DNA from: Leptospira_A sp046736045
GTDB taxonomy: Bacteria; Spirochaetota; Leptospiria; Leptospirales; Leptospiraceae
Assembly (NCBI RefSeq): GCF_046736045.1
Contig: NZ_CP177134.1
Coordinates: 2,480,001-2,544,000 of the forward strand
DNA: 64,000 nucleotides
Direction: 5' to 3'
Shown here piece after piece: positions 45,427 to 54,040 of the stretch; within the stretch, counting starts at the first letter, position 1, and each line of letters starts with the position of its first letter. The notes below the pieces were generated by a model. The model was not told the DNA's origin. It searched no databases and saw nothing but the letters and a program-made list of their open reading frames with translations. Both the position numbers and the translations under genes were made by a program.

Positions 45427-46193
45427 TAAATTCCCGGCAAAATTCGTTTTCTTTCCGAAGGAAAGCCGGGTAGTTTTTCCAGATACCATTCCCGAGTTCG
45501 ATTGCTTCTTCCTGAGAGATAGGCTGTCATAATGATCAGTATGAAAAAACTATCTATATAGGTTGAGATGATCGCAAACCCAAACCAGGAAACCAGTTCA
45601 AAAAAATAATGAGGGCAAACTAGTTTTTGAAACAGGCCTTGGTTCGGGATTTTATATTCCTTTTCCGCGCCTGATCTCAGTCCTGTGAGTAAGATATGAT
45701 GGTAGAGATTTCCTATTTGTCCGATTAAAAATACAATCACACCCAATGTTGTCCACCAAACAGGTATTTTATTGGTGAGCGATTCGGGGGTATGATTGTG
45801 CAAGGATCCCGTGATGAATCCGATATTGCTATAGGCAATCGTGATGAAAAAAATTCCCATGACCCCGATTTTTCCTGAAAACTTATGCAGAAATAATACT
45901 TCCAAACATCGTTTTCCAAAATGAATTGTAAAAGCGAAGAGAGTCAACCATTGGTAATATAACTTCGGATTGTCCGGAGTATTCCAGGTAAATAGGTAAG
46001 CAAGTATCGGTAAAAAATAAATCAGAAACATTCCGATCCTCGGAGAGATCCCTTTATGATTCGCAAATTTGCTATAGGGAAGATTGAAAGTTCCAGTTGA
46101 TTCCAATTTGAATGCGAATACCGAAAGGAAAATATAAAATCCGTAGGTATAGATGGCGGCGTCGGTTAACGCCGGAAATGTGATCAGATTCAT
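45423..46193 (-). CDS. Steroid 5-alpha-reductase-like membrane enzyme
   Basis: A 256-residue integral membrane protein with about six helices. The C-terminal part carries the family signature: KIPNQGLFQKLVCPHYFFELVSW, then SNRTREWYLEKLPGF and a final RILPGIY-type end. The family (steroid 5-alpha-reductase, PF02544) includes reductases of steroids, trans-enoyl-CoA and polyprenols, all using NADPH on a C=C bond. The substrate here is unknown. It begins one base after the FAD oxidoreductase stop and is the last gene of a four-gene operon. Confidence 0.78.
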   Translation of the reverse strand: MNLITFPALTDAAIYTYGFYIFLSVFAFKLESTGTFNLPYSKFANHKGISPRIGMFLIYFLPILAYLFTWNTPDNPKLYYQWLTLFAFTIHFGKRCLEVLFLHKFSGKIGVMGIFFITIAYSNIGFITGSLHNHTPESLTNKIPVWWTTLGVIVFLIGQIGNLYHHILLTGLRSGAEKEYKIPNQGLFQKLVCPHYFFELVSWFGFAIISTYIDSFFILIIMTAYLSGRSNRTREWYLEKLPGFPSERKRILPGIY

Positions 46194-46194
46194 A

Positions 46195-48012
46195 TCATGC
46201 CTTTACTGTTGTAAATAGAGAAAGAACATCCACGGGCCAATCGGGTGTTCCCGATTTTAAAATTTCAATTTTGCCATCAGGGATTTTTTCTTTATCCAAA
46301 ATCAGATTGGTAACCATCTTTGCGGTTACATTTGTTTTTTCCATAAACACGCAGTGATGCGGAACAAAAACCCAATCTCCGATAAAATACAAATTGGATA
46401 CCGGGGATTGAATCTCCGGTCGGTTCTTTTCATCACCCGGTCTATGGCCTGTGTATGTATCCCAACGATTGATATAAAATTCGGAATATTCCGGAAGATC
46501 AGGAACAACTAACTTTAGTTCTTCGTGAACCTTTTTGGCGATTTCAGCATGAGAGACTCCGTTAAACTGCTGCCATTTGGCAACTTGCACTTCGATCAAA
46601 TCCACTCGCTTTTCTTTGAGCTCGGGAATCTGACGGGAGGACCAGTTTGATGTAAAACCCAGAACCTTGTATCCTGTTGGAAAAAAATCATGAGCATTCC
46701 AAAAATCTTTTTCAGGAAAACGTTTTTCCCAAGCATCAGAATTTTCATACATCAAATTGACGCAAAGTATAGTTGCAGTGGAAAGTTTTTTAACTTTATC
46801 AAAATACGCTTGTTTGTCGAGCGAATTGGTCGTGATGAATTTTTTTGCTCCCGGCAAATCCATTGCGGTGATGATATGATCGGCGGTGTAGGATTTGATA
46901 GGGGAGTTGACAGGAGTTAAAATTTCAAGCATGGATTCATGAGCACCGCAGAACGGACAATGATCCACATGTCCCGCTCCCATGATATTTCCGCAAACGC
47001 GGCATCGTTTCACTTTTCCTTTCGGGTATTGTGTATTTGTTTCTACTTTGGTAACACGGTTGTTTTCGACAAAAACAGAGGTAACTTCGGTTCCAAAATG
47101 AACTTCACCGCCTTTGCTGCGGATATAATCCACCATTGGATTTAAAAAGGTTTCGTCAGGTGGCCATTTGTAATAATCCACTCTCGAATCCGAAGGCAAA
47201 CAACCTAACTTCAAAAAGTTGGCAATCGCGAGCGCGGAACATTCTTTCGTTGACATGAAAAATCCCATCTCAGCTAAACCTTCGAAATAGTGTTTGATGT
47301 ATTGTTCGTTCACTCCTACTTTTTTCGCCCAATCGTAAAAGCTGACGCTATCCAAATAATTTCTTTCATCGGGATTAAGATAATTGAATCCCCATAATTT
47401 TGAGGCAGCTTTGAGCGCATAAATCTGGTTTGGTGCGGGCTTTCTTACGTCTTCCGCCGACGGAACATAGATTCCGCTGGAAAGCATTTGCAATCTGTCG
47501 AAGGGAACCGGCCAGGTAGGAGTTTGTATCTTGCTTTGAGTCCCTTGGGAAGACACAAAATAGTAAAAACTGTCATGGTCTTGCATCTTGTTGATAGGGA
47601 ATCCGTGGCGACCGATGAATTCTCTCAGATTTTTATAAAATCCCCAAATACCGTGTAATCCGTGTTCGCGGGTGTAAGGCTGGTTTTGGAATATTTTTTT
47701 TGCAAAATGTTTGTCTTTCCAGGATTTTAGTTTTCCACCCGGAAAAGCTGATTTTTCGAGTAGGGTTACTTTGAAACCTCTGTCTGCGAGTTCACAACCT
47801 GCTTGCAAACCGGCAAGTCCTGCCCCTAAAATCAGAACTGTTTTTCCGTTGGGGGCAAGGCTAACTTTGTTTCCCGGAACTTCGGGAAAATCCATTTTGT
47901 ATCTTCCGTTTGCAAAATACGAATAGCCTAGCCCACCTAAGAGGGATAAGCCGACGCTACTTCCGCCGTATTTTAAACCTTTGATCAGTAATTCTTTTCT
48001 GGATAAACTCAT
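46195..48012 (-). CDS. FAD-dependent oxidoreductase (amine oxidase/desaturase fold) with inserted rubredoxin-like module
   Basis: A 605-residue flavoprotein. A short hydrophobic anchor (about 14-35) precedes the Rossmann motif VLILGAGLAGLQAG (60-73), PGGKLKSW, and the C-terminal FAD site YFIGDWVFVPHHC. This resembles the amine oxidase/phytoene desaturase class. Residues 337-364 contain C337-x2-C340 ... C352-P-F-C355 as RVCGNIMGAGHVDHCPFCGA, which looks like a rubredoxin-like or zinc-ribbon module inserted between the substrate and FAD halves. Such an insertion is unusual and could pass electrons to the flavin. It overlaps the upstream lipoprotein gene by four bases. Substrate unknown; carotenoid- or lipid-like is a guess. 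Confidence 0.83.
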   Translation of the reverse strand: MSLSRKELLIKGLKYGGSSVGLSLLGGLGYSYFANGRYKMDFPEVPGNKVSLAPNGKTVLILGAGLAGLQAGCELADRGFKVTLLEKSAFPGGKLKSWKDKHFAKKIFQNQPYTREHGLHGIWGFYKNLREFIGRHGFPINKMQDHDSFYYFVSSQGTQSKIQTPTWPVPFDRLQMLSSGIYVPSAEDVRKPAPNQIYALKAASKLWGFNYLNPDERNYLDSVSFYDWAKKVGVNEQYIKHYFEGLAEMGFFMSTKECSALAIANFLKLGCLPSDSRVDYYKWPPDETFLNPMVDYIRSKGGEVHFGTEVTSVFVENNRVTKVETNTQYPKGKVKRCRVCGNIMGAGHVDHCPFCGAHESMLEILTPVNSPIKSYTADHIITAMDLPGAKKFITTNSLDKQAYFDKVKKLSTATILCVNLMYENSDAWEKRFPEKDFWNAHDFFPTGYKVLGFTSNWSSRQIPELKEKRVDLIEVQVAKWQQFNGVSHAEIAKKVHEELKLVVPDLPEYSEFYINRWDTYTGHRPGDEKNRPEIQSPVSNLYFIGDWVFVPHHCVFMEKTNVTAKMVTNLILDKEKIPDGKIEILKSGTPDWPVDVLSLFTTVKA

Positions 48013-49106
48013 TTTGGAAATTGTGTCTCTACTATGTAAGTAAAAAATGCGCGAAGTCTGTTTTCATAAATTGGCCATTGAAAATAATGATCGTTTCGAA
48101 AAGAGGGATATGTGATCGCTCCTTCCACGTAACTGTCTGCGAGTAAAGTCATTCCGTCATTCGGACCATATTGGATCAAATGTTCATAGAAAGGTCTTGC
48201 ACGTTTTGTAACTTGTCGGAACTGAGGAACCGCAATCACGTTGATGAGAAGCAGATGTTTAGGAACCTTCAACTCGAAGTCCAATGGCTTTCCCGGTCCC
48301 GCCCCCATAGAAAGAAATCCTTCGTAATTGTATCCCTTCCAAAAAAAATAAGACCTTGCTTCCCATCTATAACGCCAGTTACCTTCGATACCATCTACAA
48401 GCAGGGTCCCTTTATTGAGACCTCCGATATTATACCAACCTTTTGCTTTTTTGAAATAATCTTCTTCTCCGCAAAGTTGTATCGCTTTTTTCAAGTCTCC
48501 GCTTCCTTTGGAAACGGATGCAAAAATAATTCCATTCACATCGGTTCTGCTTTTGACATATTCACATATGACTTTTGCATTTTCTTCGACAGTGCCTGTT
48601 TGATCTACGGGGATGACATCTTCTTTGAGTCCGAGTCCGGTCGCAATATCTCTGAGTGCTTTTCCGTCCGCTCCCACAGTGGGATTGTCCTTATAAAACA
48701 TTCCGGGAACCATTGCCAAAAGAATATTTTTTTTGGAAAAGTCGGGACGTTTCTTTTCTATCTCTTTTTCTTTTCTGTCCAGATAGGAAATGAACTTTTT
48801 GTTGATGGGTTCTTCTGCCGCTTTCAAATAAAAAAGGGATGAAGTTTTGTCCACGTCCAATGTTTCCCTGGTCAATCGCTGGAGTTCTTCGCGCGTCAGA
48901 TCCTTTAAGGATTTATATTTTTTTTGTTCCTTGGCCCAATCCAAATACATCTTTTCATCATCACATAGATTGGTGATTCCATATTGATTGGTTTGGCATT
49001 CTACAGTTTTCGAAGTTTCTTGTGGTATCTCAAGCTTACGATCCACATGACAAAAATTTAGAAATACCGGGACAGCTATGACTAAAGTTGTTTTAAAATA
49101 TTTCAT
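48009..49106 (-). CDS. Lipoprotein with hydrolase-like nucleophile elbow, unknown function
   Basis: A 365-residue lipoprotein (signal peptide, lipobox FLNFC). Residues 120-365 look like an alpha/beta hydrolase: strand NILLAMVPGMFYKD, a GIIFASVSKGSG elbow with Ser199, then KHLLLINVIAVPQF and GPNDGMTLLADS with late Asp/His candidates (DSYVEG). The first elbow Gly is Ala/Ser, so catalysis is uncertain. It overlaps DUF4105/Lnb-like gene upstream and the FAD gene downstream by four bases each, implying translational coupling. Confidence 0.7.
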   Translation of the reverse strand: MKYFKTTLVIAVPVFLNFCHVDRKLEIPQETSKTVECQTNQYGITNLCDDEKMYLDWAKEQKKYKSLKDLTREELQRLTRETLDVDKTSSLFYLKAAEEPINKKFISYLDRKEKEIEKKRPDFSKKNILLAMVPGMFYKDNPTVGADGKALRDIATGLGLKEDVIPVDQTGTVEENAKVICEYVKSRTDVNGIIFASVSKGSGDLKKAIQLCGEEDYFKKAKGWYNIGGLNKGTLLVDGIEGNWRYRWEARSYFFWKGYNYEGFLSMGAGPGKPLDFELKVPKHLLLINVIAVPQFRQVTKRARPFYEHLIQYGPNDGMTLLADSYVEGAITYPSFRNDHYFQWPIYENRLRAFFTYIVETQFPK

Positions 49107-50323
49107 TTGTTACTTAAAAATAAAGTTTGAAACTCGTTTCTTTTTTTATAGAGAAGGCAAAGATAAAAGAATGAGGATAAAAACAGAAGATTGCCCAAAG
49201 TCTGTTGGTAAAAAGTAAACTTCAGGATCAAGGCGATGACCAACATAAAGAGTCTGATTCCTATCAAATAGAAATATAACTTTTTGTTTTTGAAATTTTC
49301 ATATTTTTTCCAAACAAAAAAATCAATAGGACTGATGGCAAGCCACGCTATTGTTTCGTTCATAAAACTGAAAGATGTAAACAAATAGACCAAGGTAACA
49401 AGAGTTCCTCCGATTCCCGCAACAAATCCGTAGAGAATCTCTGCGATCCTTTCGAACAATTGCAAAAACTTTGCAGGAAAAGAAAAAAGCAAAATGGAAA
49501 GAAAGATAACCATCCAAATCGCAGAACTTTTTCCTTCTTTTTGCCATCTGTCTTTTAGGATTAGTTTTGTTTCTTGCGGAATGGAAGTTTGCTGCAGTGA
49601 CTTCAGAAGATCATTGGGAAGATAGATCAATTCGTGAGGATTTCTTTTTTTGTCCGTATCGTGATCGAATAATAAGGTTTCATTGATATTCAGCCATACA
49701 ATCGTATTGGAATAAGGATAAACTCTTTCCCGCCAGGTATCTTTTCCTTCTTCTATTTCTTTCAATTCCAGAGGAGTGAGTCCTTTGGAAATGATGTCTC
49801 TTAAAAAAGTAACACAATTGTTGGTAAAGTTTTCGTAAGTGTAACCTTTTTGATTTGCGTCATACGTTTTGATGATCTCTGCAAATAATTTTCTTTTTTG
49901 ATTGTTATCTATCTTTAATTCGGTAGCGGTGATTCCTCTGCCTGATCCATCCCAGGTACGGTATGCGGAATCGGATGGAATTACATTTACAAAAAAAGCC
50001 GCATCTCCTTTCAAAAAGCGCCATAAGAAACCGGGAGAAGGATCATAGACTCCGAAGTCCAAATAATAATCCTTATCTCCATACTCTTCTCCCTGAAAGA
50101 TTCGAAGCGCGGCATGTCCGAACGCAGTTGTTACGGTAACTCCCGGTGATACGGTCCAAAGCTGTATCCTTGTTGTTGATAAATCTTTTTCGTTATTGGA
50201 TTTAAGTAGTTGGATGAGTCCTGTTTCCGCTTTGATCTGCCAGTCTTCTTTGGTCTGAGCAGTAAGAGAAAACGTAATTGATATGAGTATGAATAATAAA
50301 ACAGAGAAAGAACGATAAAACAT
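49103..50323 (-). CDS. DUF4105 (Lnb-like) membrane protein
   Basis: A 406-residue protein with signal peptide (residues 1-22), a periplasmic DUF4105 domain and several C-terminal membrane helices. The DUF4105 core has LWTVSPGVTVTTAFGHAALRI with His70 and ENFTNNCVTFLRDI with Cys170, a probable Cys-His catalytic pair. The family includes Lnb, reported as the lipoprotein N-acyltransferase of Bacteroides; that family link is from memory. The substrate here could be a lipoprotein or another periplasmic molecule. It is the first gene of the four-gene minus-strand operon. Confidence 0.75.
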   Translation of the reverse strand: MFYRSFSVLLFILISITFSLTAQTKEDWQIKAETGLIQLLKSNNEKDLSTTRIQLWTVSPGVTVTTAFGHAALRIFQGEEYGDKDYYLDFGVYDPSPGFLWRFLKGDAAFFVNVIPSDSAYRTWDGSGRGITATELKIDNNQKRKLFAEIIKTYDANQKGYTYENFTNNCVTFLRDIISKGLTPLELKEIEEGKDTWRERVYPYSNTIVWLNINETLLFDHDTDKKRNPHELIYLPNDLLKSLQQTSIPQETKLILKDRWQKEGKSSAIWMVIFLSILLFSFPAKFLQLFERIAEILYGFVAGIGGTLVTLVYLFTSFSFMNETIAWLAISPIDFFVWKKYENFKNKKLYFYLIGIRLFMLVIALILKFTFYQQTLGNLLFLSSFFYLCLLYKKRNEFQTLFLSNK

Positions 50324-50390
50324 GAATATGATTCGCTAGAGGTTTTTGATTTTAGATGTGAGTTGTAAAAAAAAGATGAGAGAAGAAAAG

Positions 50391-50418
50391 ATTATGGCTC
50401 TGTTTCCAGAGCCATAAT
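50391..50418 (-). terminator. Terminator after the third TRL-like lipoprotein
   Basis: A perfect 12-bp stem ATTATGGCTCTG / CAGAGCCATAAT with a four-base loop, followed on the minus strand by CTTTTCTTCTC. It lies 12 bases after the stop. Confidence 0.75.
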
Positions 50419-50429
50419 TGCTGCGTTGA

Positions 50430-50762
50430 TTAGTCTCCGCGAGCGATTGTACAAGTTTTAGAAATAACAGATCCAAGAAGGTTGTCATTTTTAAAGTCTG
50501 TGTAGTAGATTTTTGAAATTCCACCAGCAGCAGCAGCAGCTTTAAGGGATGCATCTCCGCTAGAAACGATTCCAAGATATCCTGTTGCACAAGCTTCACC
50601 TGTTTTTGCACCTACTGGAGTACCAGGAGCAAAAGTGTCGTTTCTTAGAGCAAGGCTAGTGTCTTGGAGGATAGATCCAGACGGAGCCGAGTAACCACCA
50701 CCAGAACAAGCGATTGCGATCGCTACTGCGAAAACTGCTGTTAGAGCAATATATTTTTTCAT
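50430..50762 (-). CDS. TRL-like small lipoprotein (third copy)
   Basis: A 110-residue lipoprotein; lipobox AIACS with a GGG stretch after the Cys. It has the TRL pattern: GAKTGEACATGYLGIVSSGDASLKAAAAAGGISKIYYTD (parts of it), then ISKTCTIARG. Strong AAGGAGA lies before the ATG (50769-50775 on plus strand) with a promoter further up, and a clear terminator follows, so it looks like a monocistronic and perhaps highly expressed gene, unlike the two copies at 43754-44401. Confidence 0.82.
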   Translation of the reverse strand: MKKYIALTAVFAVAIAIACSGGGYSAPSGSILQDTSLALRNDTFAPGTPVGAKTGEACATGYLGIVSSGDASLKAAAAAGGISKIYYTDFKNDNLLGSVISKTCTIARGD

Positions 50763-50791
50763 TCAAATTCTCCTTAGAATTTTGAAGTTCG

Positions 50792-50819
50792 ATATTACTC
50801 TAAAAAGAAACTTTGACAA
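50792..50819 (-). promoter_or_regulatory. Sigma-70-type promoter of the third TRL gene
   Basis: On the minus strand TTGTCA (50819-50814) is followed after 16 bases by TAATAT (50797-50792), about 30 bases upstream of the start codon. Confidence 0.5.
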
Positions 50820-50900
50820 TAAAAAAAAATCTTGAGTAGGAAATTTTTTATTTTGTAACAATAGATTGATTCTAAGTTTTTTATCGTACAAAGTGTAATT

Positions 50901-51650
50901 ATGAAAAAAAATTTCCTGATACTTGTTTTAATTTTTTATTCCTGTGTTCCTGCGTTTATTAAAGAACGACATTCACAATCGATCCCCTTGGGTGCGGTGC
51001 AAAAAGAGGTAGCGGATTTATCTAAAGAAGTTTCTAAATTTAGCGACATAAACGATAACGATCGAAAACGATGGTTCCATTTAATTTCAGTTATGTGTAC
51101 TGTATCGGAAGCGAAACAAATTATATTCTTAGGTTATCCTCAGTTTGAATTATCAAAAGCATTAAAAGAAAGCGGAAAAGATATACTATGTGTTTGGAAT
51201 TACCGGAAGGAATTGATCGGATTCTCCATGAAAACAACCGGTATTTCGGATTGGGAGTTGGAAACCAGTTGGTTTGACGAACATCCCACCCGGATTTTTT
51301 CAAGGCTTACTAACTTGAGTTATGTGGTTGAGAGGCATTGGCAATGGAGTATTATTAAAAACCGCTGGAAGGGTGTGCTTGTATTTTTGAAAATAGATGA
51401 TTTGAAAGCAGGTAGAATTCAAACATACAATTTCAGTCGATATGAAGGTGAAATGTTGAAAAAAGAAGAAACTCTTCTTTCGAATCAGAAATTCGTTTTG
51501 GACGGTTGGCAATTCCAAGACGTTAAGAGCAACGGTCTTCTTTTCGAATGCAAATTATATTCCCAAGGAAAATGGTTGGAAGACCGGAGTGACTGCAAAT
51601 TGGCGGGACAGATTTCCGATCTGCCCCTGGAAAAAGTTAATTTTGAGTGA
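50901..51650 (+). CDS. Hypothetical lipoprotein
   Basis: A 249-residue protein with signal peptide and lipobox (FYSC). It has a helical start (AVQKEVADLSKEVSKF), followed by mixed beta structure with RYEGEMLKKEETL and DGWQFQDVKSNGLLFECKLY. I do not recognise the family. It is transcribed away from the TRL gene and overlaps the end of the convergent desaturase by 14 bases. Confidence 0.65.
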   Translation: MKKNFLILVLIFYSCVPAFIKERHSQSIPLGAVQKEVADLSKEVSKFSDINDNDRKRWFHLISVMCTVSEAKQIIFLGYPQFELSKALKESGKDILCVWNYRKELIGFSMKTTGISDWELETSWFDEHPTRIFSRLTNLSYVVERHWQWSIIKNRWKGVLVFLKIDDLKAGRIQTYNFSRYEGEMLKKEETLLSNQKFVLDGWQFQDVKSNGLLFECKLYSQGKWLEDRSDCKLAGQISDLPLEKVNFE

Positions 51651-52653
51651 GATCCGGCTTTTTGTAGAATACTTTGGTTCCCTCGTTGGGAACCACAATG
51701 CATTCCTTCATGCTTTTAAACAGAGAAACCCAGACGGATTCTTTGGTTTCTCTGTAGTCCTCTCCCAAATACTCCTTTAAACCTTGTTTCGCGAGTTTAA
51801 GGCGGTAGTGGGGGATGGTGGGGAATAGATGATGCACTACATGGGTTCCGATGTTGTGGTGAATGCTTTCAAAGATACCATAGGATCTGTCGATCGTAGA
51901 TAAAGCTCCGTTTACATAATTCCAGGCGTTGTCTCTGTACCAAGGAAGGGAGATATCCGTATGATGCAGATAGGTAACCAAAGAAAGCCAAACTACAAAC
52001 ACTGTATAAGGTATGAAATAGTATGTGATGAAAAACAGAAATCCATACTGCCAAACGACCCAAGCCAAAAAAGAAACCATCCCTAAAATCCAAATCGTGC
52101 TGGTAAGAGCGTTTTTTCTTTCTCCATTGGGAAAAAGAGGACTGTTCGGGTGAAAATGAGATCCGTCCCTGCCGGTGGAACGAACAAAAAGATAGAGTGG
52201 GAATACAAATAAGAACAGTTTGAAACGGGCAAACAATGTCAGTGAGTCCGCGTTTTTATATTGGTCTTCCGTCAAAGGGTGCCAACTTTCATCCTTATCT
52301 ATATTTCCTGTGTTGTTATGATGGGTGCGGTGGCTGACTTTCCATCCGTGAAACGGAACAAGTATGGGAGTGTGTGCCAAATGACCGATGAAAAAATTCA
52401 ACCATCTGATTTGGGAAAAAGATCCGTGCCCGCAATCATGTCCGACTACAAATAATGCCCACATCATTGTGCCGGAAGCAAACCAAAAGAAAGGAAGAAA
52501 CCAAACGCTATTTAGGTGGAAGGCGGCTAGATAAATAAGAGCCAAAATTCCTATGTCAAAAAAGAAATAAAACAGGCTTAGGAAGAGGGACGGTTTGAAT
52601 GCTAACTCAGGGATTTGATTTTTGAGTTCATTGACGGAATAAGAAGGTTTCAT
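51637..52653 (-). CDS. Membrane fatty-acid desaturase (second copy, delta-12/DesA-like)
   Basis: A 338-residue desaturase with histidine boxes HDCGHGSF, HRTHHNNTG and HNIGTHVVHH, and at least four membrane helices. It is close in type to plant/cyanobacterial omega-6 desaturases and differs from the copy at 26243-27340, whose third box is HTPHH. ATG 52653 (MKPSYSVNELKNQ) is preferred to the TTG at 52668. Probably adjusts membrane fluidity. Confidence 0.87.
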   Translation of the reverse strand: MKPSYSVNELKNQIPELAFKPSLFLSLFYFFFDIGILALIYLAAFHLNSVWFLPFFWFASGTMMWALFVVGHDCGHGSFSQIRWLNFFIGHLAHTPILVPFHGWKVSHRTHHNNTGNIDKDESWHPLTEDQYKNADSLTLFARFKLFLFVFPLYLFVRSTGRDGSHFHPNSPLFPNGERKNALTSTIWILGMVSFLAWVVWQYGFLFFITYYFIPYTVFVVWLSLVTYLHHTDISLPWYRDNAWNYVNGALSTIDRSYGIFESIHHNIGTHVVHHLFPTIPHYRLKLAKQGLKEYLGEDYRETKESVWVSLFKSMKECIVVPNEGTKVFYKKPDLTQN

Positions 52654-52702
52654 GTTTGTTCGTGGCAAGGATGGTAATTTGTCGGAAGGCAGGAAAGCAA
52701 AA

Positions 52703-52730
52703 AAAAACGAACCCCGATGGGTTCGTTTTT
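52703..52730 (-). terminator. Bidirectional terminator downstream of the 287-residue secreted protein gene
   Basis: Stem AAAACGAACCC / GGGTTCGTTTT with loop CGAT, flanked by A and T runs. On the minus strand it follows the stop at 52754 and also separates the desaturase. Confidence 0.88.
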
Positions 52731-52753
52731 GCCTACAATAGTCAGAAATTTAT

Positions 52754-53617
52754 TTAGTAAGTGATCTTCAGATCGGTAATGTCATAAAATTTACGAAATA
52801 AAAGGCTATTTGACTGTTTTTTCGTGTCAAAAACCAAAACCGCTACCTTATTGAATGAAAGGAAGTTCGGTCTGTACTGAGTGTAGTGATGAGCGGAAAT
52901 GGAAGTTTGATACTTATTGTTATAAATAGTATAAGTATGTTTTGGCAAAGTTACATGGACTTGTTTCTTTTTTTCTTCCGGTGTTTGTGCAATGTAGTTG
53001 TACATTACGATCTTGTCAGGAGACGGTCCTGTTTCACCAAACAGAGTAAAGGGGAGAGCCTTTGTATTGTTTTTACAAAGATAGTCCACCACTTCATTGA
53101 AAGTAGGTTCCGGCATTTCCGTTTCAAAACCTTTCCAATGCATTCTTTCTACTTCGGTTTTTTTCTTGTTATAAAGTTCTTCGCCCCATACTTCTTTCGC
53201 AGTCACGGGAGTAGGCATTACATTGGTAAAGTAGAGTAATTTGTCTTCTTTTTGCGGATCATTGGTTCTCCACTTAGGATAAGGAATGAGCTTTCTTTCT
53301 GCTTCATTTACCTTGGGTCCTTCGTAAGCTGCAAGAACATAGATGGCATAGGTTTGATCTTCCAGAACTCTGGATTCCAGATCAACTTGTACATCCAGGA
53401 ACTCACCTTTTCCGGTATCAGCATGTCGTCTAACAAAAGATACATTTTTTAATCGGATACGCGGATCGTAAATGGAAAGCGGATAGAGATCCGGGACGTC
53501 TTTCGATCCGGCGACTTGTGTTCCGGTTCCGGATGTGGTGCCAGTATTGCCTGATTCTTGTGCGTAGATGCCGCCCAAGACCAAAGAAAGGGATATCAAT
53601 ATTAAAAGTTTTTTCAT
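52754..53617 (-). CDS. Secreted protein of unknown function (287 aa)
   Basis: A signal peptide (MKKLLILISLSLVLGGIYA, cleaved after YA) precedes a Gly/Thr/Ser-rich stretch and a body of mixed beta structure with many Tyr (DLYPLSIYDPRIRLKNVSF, TYAIYVLAAYEGPK, LFRKFYDITDLKITY). I do not recognise the family. Its structure and size are in the range of Leptospira exported, flagellar-sheath-associated or surface proteins, but I cannot assign one. Clean single-gene context with a terminator on its 3' side. Confidence 0.68.
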   Translation of the reverse strand: MKKLLILISLSLVLGGIYAQESGNTGTTSGTGTQVAGSKDVPDLYPLSIYDPRIRLKNVSFVRRHADTGKGEFLDVQVDLESRVLEDQTYAIYVLAAYEGPKVNEAERKLIPYPKWRTNDPQKEDKLLYFTNVMPTPVTAKEVWGEELYNKKKTEVERMHWKGFETEMPEPTFNEVVDYLCKNNTKALPFTLFGETGPSPDKIVMYNYIAQTPEEKKKQVHVTLPKHTYTIYNNKYQTSISAHHYTQYRPNFLSFNKVAVLVFDTKKQSNSLLFRKFYDITDLKITY

Positions 53618-53683
53618 GTTCCGACTACCGATTGGATTATATACTAAGTATCGAAGAAAGAAGCTAAAAAGATTAGGGAAAGA

Positions 53684-54040
53684 TTAGGCTTTTTTCGGGT
53701 GATTGTTTTCATCCACGAAAACGATCTGCGGTTTGTAATCTTTGGAAAGCTCTTTTTCTTCGATTTGGCCGTAGGTGATGATGATGACTTTGTCCCCTTT
53801 CATCCCCAAACGCGCTGCAGCGCCATTCAAACAAATTGTCCCCGATCCCCTTTCCCCGACGATCAGATAGGTTTCAAACCTGGCTCCGTTGTTTACATTG
53901 ACGACGGATACCTGCTCATAAGGGCGCATTCCGGCAAGATCCATCAAATCCTGGTCAACCGTCAGGCTTCCCTCATAGTGCAATTCCGCTTCTGTGACAA
54001 TGGCTCTATGAATTTTCGCTTTGCAAACTGTGATCATCAT
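53684..54040 (-). CDS. panD: Aspartate 1-decarboxylase
   Basis: A 118-residue pyruvoyl enzyme forming beta-alanine for pantothenate. The self-cleavage site is HYEGSLTVD (Gly-Ser), and further motifs are YEQVSVVNVNNGARFETY and CLNGAAARLGMKGDKVIII with the YGQ end. ATG 54040 overlaps the Panacea-domain gene stop by four bases. No panB/panC neighbours. Confidence 0.95.
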   Translation of the reverse strand: MMITVCKAKIHRAIVTEAELHYEGSLTVDQDLMDLAGMRPYEQVSVVNVNNGARFETYLIVGERGSGTICLNGAAARLGMKGDKVIIITYGQIEEKELSKDYKPQIVFVDENNHPKKA

